A stretch of DNA of 64,000 nt from Bacillota bacterium (GTDB lineage Bacteria; Bacillota; Clostridia; Acetivibrionales; DTU013), in assembly GCA_023433505.1 (NCBI GenBank), contig JAEZCO010000004.1, positions 1-64,000 on the forward strand, written 5' to 3'. The first letter of the stretch is position 1; each line of letters starts with the position of its first letter. Positions 1 to 7,454 of the stretch are shown here, one piece after another. The position numbers and the translations under genes are program-made. The notes under the pieces are model-generated. The model was given only the letters and a program-made list of their open reading frames with translations. It made no database searches and was not told the origin of the DNA.

Positions 1-246
1 GGTTCAGGACAAAACGCCCCGCCTACTTTCAACTTTGTCTGAAGCTAACGTTTTAAAGTAGAAAAATCAAATCGTCCAAAGTCCTGCTTATAGTTGGGCT
101 TATTAATGTATTCCTATTTTACAAACATGCTCTCCATTGCCTTCCAAAAATCGTAGGATTGTTAATTCGGCTATATTTTCCCATGGTCTAAGTGCATTTT
201 ACGGAAACTCAAGCTTTATTTTTTTTATTCTTACAAAAAATTAGAC
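1..246. other. left-edge non-coding stretch
   Basis: AT-rich sequence with no open reading frame that has a credible ribosome binding site, no tRNA and no recognisable riboswitch. It may be the 3' flank of a gene lying outside the window. I see nothing to annotate here beyond the palindrome that follows it. Confidence 0.4.
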
Positions 247-267
247 TTAGGAAGATACGGGGACGAA

Positions 268-328
268 GACACGGGGACGGTTCTTCTGTTGTCTTTCCTT
301 AGCAAGACAGAAGAACCGTCCCCGTGTC
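268..328. repeat. REP-like extragenic palindrome with perfect 22-bp arms
   Basis: Two perfectly complementary 22-bp arms (268-289 and 307-328), built around the core GGGGACGGTTCTTCTGT, are separated by a 17-base loop. A partial extra copy of the outer part (ATACGGGGACGAAG) lies just upstream at about 255-267. Palindromes with this core are widespread in Clostridia and are often linked to REP-associated (Y1/IS200-like) transposases, from general knowledge; no transposase is present here. Lying 3' of the Nudix gene, it may also act as a transcript-end hairpin. Confidence 0.75.
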
Positions 329-388
329 TCCCGTTGGTTAGTTGAAGATTTGACCTGTGTTTGCCACCCGTTTCTCTTTGACAAAGGA

Positions 389-847
389 TCAGTAGAAATT
401 GACGGCGTGGCTGACAAGACGGCCATTTTCATAAATCAGCTTGCCGGAAAGAAACCTGCCGTCCTCCAGCCAACGCAGAAAGATTTTGTCCCCTTCCCAT
501 AGGTTGAGCTTCGGCACTTCGCTGTCGTCGATCCATTCCAGGTTACCTTCGGGTGAATCAATTATTTCGCCTTCAAAATCAGTAACAATAAACAAAAAGA
601 CATAGTCGTCTTCAAAACTGTCAAACAGCGGAAACGTCAGAAGACCCCGCCAAAAAAGACTTTTGACGGTGAGGCCGCTTTCTTCGTAAACCTCCCGGAT
701 AACGCACTCTTCCGGCGTTTCTCCCTGCTCCATGTGACCGCCTAAACCATTCCACTTGTCCAGATGGATATCATTGTGCTTCTTTACCCTGTGAAGCATA
801 AGGGTTTTGCCGGCTTTCTTTATGTAACAAAGCGTTGTAAGCGCCAT
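389..847 (-). CDS. Nudix hydrolase (MutT-like, 8-oxo-dGTP diphosphatase type)
   Basis: This 152-residue protein carries a complete Nudix box at residues 37-59: Gly37, Glu43, Arg51-Glu52, Glu55-Glu56 and Gly58 follow the GX5EX7REUXEEXGU pattern that binds catalytic Mg2+. The size and single domain fit a MutT-like enzyme that hydrolyses a nucleoside diphosphate linked to a second group, possibly oxidised dGTP, in the cytoplasm. The substrate cannot be read from the sequence. The gene stands alone: the REP-like palindrome lies 3' and RES gene starts divergently about 190 bases upstream. A purine-rich CGAGGTGA sequence lies just before the ATG. Confidence 0.88.
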   Translation of the reverse strand: MALTTLCYIKKAGKTLMLHRVKKHNDIHLDKWNGLGGHMEQGETPEECVIREVYEESGLTVKSLFWRGLLTFPLFDSFEDDYVFLFIVTDFEGEIIDSPEGNLEWIDDSEVPKLNLWEGDKIFLRWLEDGRFLSGKLIYENGRLVSHAVNFY

Positions 848-1038
848 AAAATCACCTCGCGAAAAGTATTTCCGTTAACCATTGTTACCCAATGAAGGCT
901 TCATGATTCAGGAATTGGTGCGGCCATTTTTATATAAATAAAACTGGCCTGTATCTATAATGCAATTCTTTTCTAGATTTGTAAACATTAAATTTATTTC
1001 TCGGGGGATTCTAATCATGAAAAAGCTTCGGAGAGGTA

Positions 1039-1836
1039 ATGAACGATTTGGATAATGGAAACTGGCTGGAATTTGAAGAGGAAATCATCCACAGGAACAG
1101 GTTCTTTCCCAATGGAGATATTGTCAGGAAAATCGATGGATTACTGGATCAGATTGAAAGCACAATTGCCGTTGCCAAAGGAAAAAAGCTCTTCCGGGCA
1201 AGGCAAATCGCACTGAAGGACATAAAACGAATGGATGGTCAGGTATGCGGCTATGATGAGAAGGGTTCCTTTTCTCCAGGCTCCGATATAACCATTGCAG
1301 GCCGGGCCAACCCCAGCAAGATTCCATATCTCTATGTTGCAATGGATGAATATACTGCGGCGGCAGAAATCAAACCTTCCCTAAAGGATTTTATCAGTGT
1401 TGCCCAGCTTGAAGCCAATGAGGATTTGAAGCTGGCAGATTTTATTTTTAAAGAGAACCCCGGTGAAAAGAGGGATCTGGAATTATTGCGCAATAACATT
1501 TCGCTTTCTTATTCCGTCGTCGTCGACAAAAGCAACAGCGAAGGCTATATCCCGACACAGTATATTGCCGAATATATAAAGCATAAGGGGCTGGACGGCA
1601 TTGCATACATGAGCCTGCAGGCGTATGGAGGAATAAATATTGCCTTATTTGACGAGAGGAAAGTAACCTTTGTCAGGTCAAAGGTTTTCCAGACCCACAG
1701 TATCAGGTACAATATCGTTGAAATTTCGGATAAGGGAGAAGCCGGCACATTGCAGCTCCCCGGAGCGCAAGGCGACTGGACAAAAGAGCAGATGGAAAAT
1801 GTAATGGAGAGCATTAAGAATAATCACATGGGCTAA
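1039..1836 (+). CDS. RES-domain protein (stand-alone)
   Basis: 265 residues. The N-terminal third is a helical region like that seen ahead of RES domains in stand-alone family members. The RES core runs from about residue 50 (KLFRAR, with the conserved arginine) through GRANPSKIPYLYVA and the EYTAAAEIKP segment with the conserved Glu, to the GLDGIAYMSLQAYGGIN segment near the C terminus. RES proteins studied in RES-Xre toxin-antitoxin pairs degrade NAD+ by phosphorolysis; whether this one does so is inference. No Xre-type antitoxin lies next to it, so a classic toxin pair is not supported. GGAGAGG precedes the ATG. Its 3' end overlaps the convergent radical SAM gene by about 23 bases. Confidence 0.75.
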   Translation: MNDLDNGNWLEFEEEIIHRNRFFPNGDIVRKIDGLLDQIESTIAVAKGKKLFRARQIALKDIKRMDGQVCGYDEKGSFSPGSDITIAGRANPSKIPYLYVAMDEYTAAAEIKPSLKDFISVAQLEANEDLKLADFIFKENPGEKRDLELLRNNISLSYSVVVDKSNSEGYIPTQYIAEYIKHKGLDGIAYMSLQAYGGINIALFDERKVTFVRSKVFQTHSIRYNIVEISDKGEAGTLQLPGAQGDWTKEQMENVMESIKNNHMG

Positions 1837-3061
1837 ACGGCATATAATCAAAGATGGAAAGCTGCAAAGGCTTGTCTGAAAGCTTTTCCCGCAGAATGGG
1901 ATTTCCCAGGACATCGCCGCCGGTGTATTTGCCGCTGCAGGTAATAAAAAATTTCGCTTTCTTAAGTGAAATCCCCATTTGTGAAAGGGTTTCATGGGTC
2001 AGCCTGCGGTATCGCCTTACCTGGAGGATCTTTCTGGCCGATGTTACACCGATGCCGGGCACCCTGATAAGGAGTTCATAATCCGCGATATTTACTTCCA
2101 CCGGATACAAGTTGAGGTTTCTAAGCGCCCAGCCTGCTTTGGGGTCCAACCCCAGATCAAAGTTGGGATGTTCTTCGGGGGCCAGCTCATCTGCCTTGAA
2201 ACCGTATAATTGCACCAGCCGGTCGGCCTGATACAGCCGGCGCGCTCTCCATTTGGGGGTTGGAGCCGAAGGGAGGTGCTCATAATCCTGAACCGGGTTG
2301 AACGGGGAATAATATACCCTGCGCAAATCATATTTCTTGTAAACAGCTTCTGCCAGCGATATCAGCACCCTGTCGGATTCGCACATGGTCCCTACCATGA
2401 CCTGCGTAGTCTGGCCTGAACGTGCGAATTTCCTTGCATTAAGGCTTTTTTCCAGTCTGGATTCCTTTATTTTTTCATTGATATAGGCCATGGGCCGCAG
2501 AATGCTGGTTTTATTCTTCTGCCGGGCAATCAATGCATACCCTTCGCTTTTGGGAAGCTCGATATTGACGCTTAACCTATCGGCAAGATAGCCCGCTTCT
2601 TCGATCAATTTGGGGTCTGCGCCCGGCATTATCTTGGCATGGATATAGCCTTTGTACCCATATTCCTTCCGCATCCTGCGCAGGGTTTCCACAATCAGCT
2701 CTTCCGTATAGTCCGGATTCCGATAGATTGCCGATGTCAGAAAAACGCCATGCCCGTTGCTTTTCCCTGTTTCTACGGCAATTCTGGCCATTTCGCCGGG
2801 GGAATTGGTATATCTTCTACTGCAATCCCTGCTGGAGCGGCAGGTGCAATAAGCACAATTAAAAATACAGTCATTGGACATAAAAAGCTTTGGCACTTTG
2901 GGGGGAGAGGGCGGGGCATGAATATTCCGTATGTCCGGGCTGCCGGCATAATAGCCGTTAGCCAGCGCATCATCGTCGGAAATATCGAACTTTGCAGATT
3001 CATGCATCATTTTCAGCTTTTCTTCAAAGGACACGTCCTGTTGAAACAAAAGATTGGCCAT
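1814..3061 (-). CDS. radical SAM protein with C-terminal helix-hairpin-helix (TIGR03916-like, putative DNA modification/repair)
   Basis: About 415 residues. The radical SAM cluster motif CxxxCxxC is at Cys65, Cys69 and Cys72 (CIFNCAYC), followed by a TIM-barrel-like core. Near residue 330 is a helix-hairpin-helix (LLIRVPGIGVTSARKIL), a DNA-backbone-binding element, and the C terminus ends in a short basic segment. This matches the family annotated as putative DNA modification/repair radical SAM protein; its reaction is unknown. I choose the ATG at 3061 rather than a TTG 15 bases upstream because GGCGGTGAGG sits at the right distance before it. Here it lacks the usual DUF4130 partner, unlike its paralogue at 7455-8771. 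Confidence 0.87.
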   Translation of the reverse strand: MANLLFQQDVSFEEKLKMMHESAKFDISDDDALANGYYAGSPDIRNIHAPPSPPKVPKLFMSNDCIFNCAYCTCRSSRDCSRRYTNSPGEMARIAVETGKSNGHGVFLTSAIYRNPDYTEELIVETLRRMRKEYGYKGYIHAKIMPGADPKLIEEAGYLADRLSVNIELPKSEGYALIARQKNKTSILRPMAYINEKIKESRLEKSLNARKFARSGQTTQVMVGTMCESDRVLISLAEAVYKKYDLRRVYYSPFNPVQDYEHLPSAPTPKWRARRLYQADRLVQLYGFKADELAPEEHPNFDLGLDPKAGWALRNLNLYPVEVNIADYELLIRVPGIGVTSARKILQVRRYRRLTHETLSQMGISLKKAKFFITCSGKYTGGDVLGNPILREKLSDKPLQLSIFDYMPFSPCDYS

Positions 3062-3151
3062 AGTCCTCACCGCCAAATTATAGGATATGGCCCTATGATA
3101 CTACATTGCAAACAAAAAGTCAAACATATGTTCGGTATTTTGCTCTTGATA

Positions 3152-3595
3152 CTATGTATTGTCAAGAAGCTTATGGTAAGCTTCCAGCACTTCAATCAAC
3201 CTTTCGGCGTCTCCGCCGTGATCGGGGTGATATTTCATGGCAAGTTCCCTGAATCTGGTTTTGATTTCCGTAAAGCCTGCTCCGGGCATAAGGTTTAAAA
3301 CAGATAACAGCTCCGGGTCGTAAATGTCTTTACCGGTTATGCCGTTCTCTTTATATTTTAAAAAGAAGACCGTATAAAAATATTCTTCGACGATTTCCTT
3401 GTAGCGCGGCTTATCCATCTGGATGAGGGTAAATAACGGGTATTTCACTCCCATATCTTTTTCGTTTTTTGTGGAAAAAAACTGATCCCAAACATAGAGC
3501 TTTCGATTCGCGGCATTTACAGCATTGCCGAACCGGATTCTTTCCTCCACCTTTTTCAGGTTTCGCAGCTTGCGCTTTAGCTCATCATAATCCAT
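3152..3595 (-). CDS. J-domain protein with C-terminal DnaJ domain
   Basis: About 147 residues. The last 50 form a J domain with helix II, the HPD signature (KYHPDHGGD) and helix III, so the protein should stimulate a DnaK-type Hsp70 ATPase. The N-terminal 95 residues are helical and charged and match no family I recognise. The J domain is at the C terminus rather than the N terminus, as in several small specialised co-chaperones. ATG at 3595 is chosen because AGAAGGTGAT lies just upstream; a GTG nine bases earlier overlaps that site. It lies upstream of and codirectional with the radical SAM gene (gap about 90 bases), so they may be cotranscribed. Confidence 0.8.
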   Translation of the reverse strand: MDYDELKRKLRNLKKVEERIRFGNAVNAANRKLYVWDQFFSTKNEKDMGVKYPLFTLIQMDKPRYKEIVEEYFYTVFFLKYKENGITGKDIYDPELLSVLNLMPGAGFTEIKTRFRELAMKYHPDHGGDAERLIEVLEAYHKLLDNT

Positions 3596-3713
3596 CCCAA
3601 TCACCTTCTTTTCTGATTGTACAGATAATTTACGCTTATGTCAAAAACACTTAAAATGCCATGCGTAATTAAAAGTAAATATGATAAAATATATAAAAGA
3701 AGAAGGTGAAGAA

Positions 3714-4445
3714 ATGGATGAATTGAGGTCAATCCTATCGGAAAGCAGTAATATTGTTTTCTTCGGAGGCGCCGGAACATCAACGGAGAGCTTAATACCG
3801 GACTTCAGAAGCGAATCCGGCATCTATAAAACGAAAAATGGATATGCATATCCTCCCGAAACCATGCTGAGCCATACGTTTTTTATCAATCACACCGAAG
3901 ATTTTTTTGAATTTTATAAGTCTAAAATGATCTATAAGGATGCGCAGCCTAACCCGGCGCATTTGGCCCTGGCAAAGCTTGAGCGGCTGGGAAAGCTAAA
4001 GGCTGTGATAACACAGAATATTGACGGGCTGCACCAAAGGGCCGGCAGCGTGAACGTCCTTGAGCTACATGGTTCGGTACATAGAAATTACTGTATGGAC
4101 TGCGGCGAAAACTATGACCTTGCATATATCGTAAGCAGTCCGGGTATCGTTCCGGTATGCAGGAAATGCAGCGGTATAGTAAGGCCGGATGTGGTGCTTT
4201 ATGAAGAGCAGTTGGATGAAGAAATACTTGACAGGGCAGTATCCTGCATCCAAAAAGCCGAAATATTGATCGTTGGCGGTACATCGCTTGTTGTATACCC
4301 TGCGGCAAATCTGATTCATTATTATAGCGGTGACAAGCTGATACTCATTAACAAGGCGGTAACTCCTTATGACGGAAGGGCAAATATTGTAATCCACGAT
4401 AGTATAGGGAAAGTATTGAAGGCTGCGACGGAGTTTTCCCATTGA
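3714..4445 (+). CDS. Sir2-family NAD-dependent protein deacylase
   Basis: About 243 residues. The Rossmann NAD-binding motif GGAGTST is at residues 18-24, TQNIDGLHQRAG carries the NAD/catalytic-loop residues, and LELHGS contains the catalytic histidine. Two Cys pairs (CMDC and CRKC) form the structural zinc site, and VGGTSLVVYP is the second nucleotide motif. The length is typical of bacterial class U/III sirtuins, which remove acetyl or other acyl groups from lysines and release nicotinamide and O-acyl-ADP-ribose. An in-frame upstream ATG exists at 3681, but AGAAGGTGAAGAA immediately before 3714 favours the shorter form. It is divergent from the J-domain gene. Confidence 0.93.
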   Translation: MDELRSILSESSNIVFFGGAGTSTESLIPDFRSESGIYKTKNGYAYPPETMLSHTFFINHTEDFFEFYKSKMIYKDAQPNPAHLALAKLERLGKLKAVITQNIDGLHQRAGSVNVLELHGSVHRNYCMDCGENYDLAYIVSSPGIVPVCRKCSGIVRPDVVLYEEQLDEEILDRAVSCIQKAEILIVGGTSLVVYPAANLIHYYSGDKLILINKAVTPYDGRANIVIHDSIGKVLKAATEFSH

Positions 4446-4611
4446 GATCCCTCGTTCCTGTACTCCTCGTGATGATATTCTACATGAATCACACCGGACG
4501 ATAAAATCGGGACGATTTGCCTGAATTCCACCTTTGAATTTAATCGGTTCAGTATAAATTCCGGACAATTGGAGATAATTTATATGAATAAAAATATTGG
4601 GGAGTGATACT

Positions 4612-4740
4612 ATGGAAAACAGGTTTAAGGTTGCAGATCTCAACAATGACAAGCAGGCTATGGAAATGATATCTTCCTTTGAAAGGGAGCTCACGCAGAA
4701 AACCGGTAAAAAAATCGTCCTCATCGCATATGACAGCTAA
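4612..4740 (+). CDS. small conserved-looking protein, 42 residues
   Basis: A short gene with a good ribosome binding site (GGGGAGTGATACT before the ATG) encoding a 42-residue, charged, soluble peptide beginning MENRFKVADLNNDKQ and ending KIVLIAYDS. It has no signal peptide, membrane segment or cysteine. It sits between the Sir2 gene and a hairpin-rich region, on the same strand. The composition, well-placed start and codon pattern support a real gene; the function is unknown. A likely terminator follows at 4775-4808, where a CCACATGGGAAACCATGTGG hairpin runs into CTTTTATTT. Confidence 0.6.
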   Translation: MENRFKVADLNNDKQAMEMISSFERELTQKTGKKIVLIAYDS

Positions 4741-4775
4741 ACGCAGAGAGCTCCATACAAAAATATTTTTTTAGC

Positions 4776-4812
4776 AGCAGCAGCCACATGGGAAACCATG
4801 TGGCTTTTATTT
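4776..4812 (+). terminator. hairpin terminator after the 42-residue gene
   Basis: AGCCACATGG and CCATGTGGCT form a ten-base-pair stem with a four-base GAAA loop, followed by TTTTATTT. This is a standard intrinsic terminator closing the Sir2/small-protein unit. Confidence 0.75.
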
Positions 4813-4953
4813 GAGAAAAATGGTATATTGTTTCTGAAGGGGTAGGATTTTGTCTCTGATTTTTAAAGAGGCTTGAGGAGCGAAAAACTAAGGTTGGTGG
4901 CTCATTTTTTCCAGAGTCCGGTCCCAAAAAAAGATTCGAGAGGAAAGAATAGA

Positions 4954-5265
4954 ATGATCAAGCATATTGTGATGTGGAAGCTAATGGATTTTGCAGAAGG
5001 CTGCAGCAGAAAGGAAAACGCATTAAAGATAAAGACTATGCTGGAGGGTCTGAAAGACAAAATAGTGCAGATTGTAAAACTGGAAGTGGGGATCAACCTG
5101 AATGATTCCGCTATGGCCTTTGATGCCGTCCTTATTTCCGAGTTCGAGGACCTGGACAAACTGGAAATCTATAAAAATCATCCGGAGCACGTCAAGGTAG
5201 CGGATTTTGTTGCAAAGGTGCGGCAGGACAGGGCTGTTGTCGACTATGTGATGGAGGAAAAATAA
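4954..5265 (+). CDS. Dabb-family (stress-responsive alpha/beta-barrel) protein
   Basis: 103 residues starting MIKHIVMWKL, the typical first strand of the dimeric ferredoxin-like Dabb fold. The histidine at residue 4, the LEVGINLNDS segment and the C-terminal HPEHVKVADFV segment are characteristic. Dabb proteins are small cytoplasmic dimers; some act on polyketide-like or toxic aromatic substrates, but most bacterial members have no known role. The ATG at 4954 with upstream GAGAGGAAAG is preferred over longer in-frame starts whose extra residues do not belong to the domain. It is followed by the structured repeat at 5295. Confidence 0.88.
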   Translation: MIKHIVMWKLMDFAEGCSRKENALKIKTMLEGLKDKIVQIVKLEVGINLNDSAMAFDAVLISEFEDLDKLEIYKNHPEHVKVADFVAKVRQDRAVVDYVMEEK

Positions 5266-5294
5266 TAAATAAACCGGCTTTGGGAATAATCAAA

Positions 5295-5472
5295 TATAAC
5301 GAGGCGACAAAAATTTCCCCCACCTCTATAGGTGGAGGGTACCGAATTGGCTTTCAGGCGGTGAGCATATCTCCCGCCCGGAATGCATGTGCGACCAGCC
5401 TCGTTGAAACTCCGCAGCGGTAAGGAAATTTGGCTACAACCGACAAATTTCTCTTTGAATTAGGTCGTTATA
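5295..5472 (-). repeat. structured mobile-element-like repeat, copy A (TATAACGA ends)
   Basis: 178 bp bounded by TATAACGA and TCGTTATA inverted ends. Inside are a CCCCCACCT/AGGTGGAGGG hairpin, a GGCGG/CCGCC hairpin and a CCGCAGCGG stem. An inverted second copy lies at 13187-13338, about 85 percent identical by eye but lacking roughly 21 bases near the middle. The layout resembles a non-coding MITE, or ends derived from an IS200/IS605-type element; the terminal CCCCCACC hairpin is typical of such ends. No transposase or TnpB reading frame is present. The strand given is the orientation in which the GGGGG hairpin lies at the 3' side. Confidence 0.75.
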
Positions 5473-5605
5473 ACTACTCCGTAAAGCACTGATTCTGGAG
5501 AGTTTTAAATTTATTGGAAATATTTCTATGATTTATATTTACATAAGTGCAATTATTTACTATAATTGTAAACAAAAACAGAACTTGCACTACCGGAGAA
5601 AAGCC

Positions 5606-6034
5606 ATGTATAAAAAAAACTATCTTCATGTTTTATTTACGATTGAAGATATAACCGTACGGGATGGAAAATTCGACTTTGATAAAGTCTTAGACGGTTC
5701 TTATGACTTTAATGTAAATGATGTTTCCATTCTATATGAGCTGGTCCATACCATTGAGACCCTGGCTGCTTCCAGGGACATACTCATATGCATGCAGCAA
5801 AGCGACTCAGTCCTCAAGGAGTTCAAATATCAGTATAATGATAAAATATATCAGGTAAGCCGCTTTTACAGTAACGATGAAAACACCTTCATCACGGGCA
5901 ATCCGTCTGCCGCTGATGAAGATTATGTACCGGAACAGGAATTGATGAATCAGATCGATGAGAAATGCAAAGTCATCATGCATCGATTAAACAAGATTTA
6001 TGAGGAGAGATCCAGAATAAATTCGGCGGGTTGA
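5606..6034 (+). CDS. uncharacterised protein, 142 residues
   Basis: I do not recognise this protein. It is acidic and soluble (pattern FDFDKVLDGSYDFNVNDVS near residue 25), with a C-terminal charged helix and no signal peptide, membrane segment or Cys motif beyond scattered residues. ATG at 5606 is favoured because GGAGAAAAGCC lies directly upstream; an in-frame ATG at 5528 would add a hydrophobic, Tyr/Ile-rich stretch that looks like untranslated AT-rich DNA. It sits just inside the structured repeat, with the FAD oxidoreductase gene about 250 bases downstream on the same strand. Confidence 0.65.
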   Translation: MYKKNYLHVLFTIEDITVRDGKFDFDKVLDGSYDFNVNDVSILYELVHTIETLAASRDILICMQQSDSVLKEFKYQYNDKIYQVSRFYSNDENTFITGNPSAADEDYVPEQELMNQIDEKCKVIMHRLNKIYEERSRINSAG

Positions 6035-6282
6035 CAGTTTTATTGCATATCCGGACAAATATTTTGCCTCCATTATGACAAACTAATAGTACTACTGCAA
6101 AGCATTTTAAACATTTTTACGGGAATAACGCACTAAAGTGTTTGCGCTATTTCTGTAAGATGCATTACTAAGTGCCTGTTTCGCAGCAGTCTTGGCGAAT
6201 GAGTTTGTTTGCCATGCTTATGTGCAGTGAAAATATAGCTTGTGCAAATATTTTCGCTGTTCCCAGGTAAATGGAGGAATCA

Positions 6283-7362
6283 ATGAAAGTTGCAATTATC
6301 GGCGCAGGCGTATCAGGATTGGCCTGTGCCTTAGAGCTCAAACAAAGGGGGATAATGCCGACGGTATTCGAAGCCAGGGGCAGAGTTGGCGATGCAATGT
6401 GCACCAGTTGCATTACCCTTCAAATATTTACCCGGCCTTTCCAGGACTATTTTCAATATATCTATAAAAGATATGGCCTTGAATTGAAGCCTTTATATGA
6501 AATCAACCGGTTAATCATGCATTCGCCCCATAAAACGGTAAGCATTTCAGGGAAGTTCGGCTATTCCATGAAACGGGGAATTGACCCGGAATCCATTGAA
6601 AATCAAATTGCCGCCAGGGCCGGCGTGGATATTTTATTTGACCGGTATACGGAATTATCCCAGTTGGAAGATAAATTTGACAAAATTGTGGTGGCTACCG
6701 GAAATAATGTAATCCCAAACCGACTGGGTGCCTGGACCGACACATTTACTGCGATGGCTCGTTTTGCGACGGCCCTTGGGGAGTTTGACCCCGGAACGCT
6801 GGAAATATGGTTTGATACCAGGTATGCAAAAAATGCATTTTGCTACATGGTGCCTCTCAGCAATAAGCAGGCATCCATCGTACTTTGCGTCGATAATATA
6901 TCCAACCGTGAAATTGACGTCTATTGGAATGAATTTATCGAAACGGAAAAAATAAAATATAAGATCATTGAGGTAAGGGACGGGCAGCATAGATGCGGAG
7001 ACGTCAATCCCTATAATGTGGGCAACGTGTATTTCACGGGGAATGCGGCAGGGCTTACCGACAATTTTGCCGGCTTTGGAATATTCAATGCCATTGAAAG
7101 CGGCTTGCTTGCGGCCGGTGCAATTGCAGAAAATCTCGACTATAATAAGCTGATCCGGCCCATCCGCAAAGATATTGCAGCTATCCGGGAATACCGCAAG
7201 GCGGTGAATTTTTTTGAAAACAAGGATTATGACCATCTTCTTTCATTTCTGAAATTACCCCTCATCCGGCAGTATATATATAACAACCCTTTTTTCAAAG
7301 TATCCCAGGGAAAGCGCGTATTTAAAGCCTTGAACAGGTTTTATAGCCGGAGGCAAGAATAA
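6283..7362 (+). CDS. FAD-dependent oxidoreductase (NAD(P)/FAD-binding, flavoprotein monooxygenase/geranylgeranyl-reductase-like)
   Basis: 359 residues. The N terminus has the dinucleotide-binding beta-alpha-beta motif GAGVSGLACALELKQRG, followed by a Glu (FEARGRVG) that binds the ribose. A second FAD motif, GNVYFTGNAAGLTDNFAGFG, lies near residue 255, typical of geranylgeranyl-reductase-like and lycopene-cyclase-like flavoproteins. The substrate is unknown. ATG at 6283 is chosen because ATGGAGGAATCA supplies its ribosome binding site; the earlier ATG at 6271 is part of that site. It lies upstream of the radical SAM/DUF4130 pair (gap about 90 bases) and could share its transcript. Confidence 0.8.
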   Translation: MKVAIIGAGVSGLACALELKQRGIMPTVFEARGRVGDAMCTSCITLQIFTRPFQDYFQYIYKRYGLELKPLYEINRLIMHSPHKTVSISGKFGYSMKRGIDPESIENQIAARAGVDILFDRYTELSQLEDKFDKIVVATGNNVIPNRLGAWTDTFTAMARFATALGEFDPGTLEIWFDTRYAKNAFCYMVPLSNKQASIVLCVDNISNREIDVYWNEFIETEKIKYKIIEVRDGQHRCGDVNPYNVGNVYFTGNAAGLTDNFAGFGIFNAIESGLLAAGAIAENLDYNKLIRPIRKDIAAIREYRKAVNFFENKDYDHLLSFLKLPLIRQYIYNNPFFKVSQGKRVFKALNRFYSRRQE

Positions 7363-7454
7363 ATATCGAACGTATGTTTGCGTGCGGCCAAATAATGTGA
7401 TAATATTATAAAAGAAAATATGTTTGCCAATTAAGGCTTACCGGGAGGGCTTTT

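Noticed and set aside
247..432. 61-codon minus-strand frame over the REP-like palindrome
   Set aside because: Formed by the palindrome and overlapping the end of the Nudix gene; no independent support.
1039..1836. RES-Xre toxin-antitoxin pair
   Set aside because: No Xre-type antitoxin is encoded next to the RES gene; kept as stand-alone RES protein.
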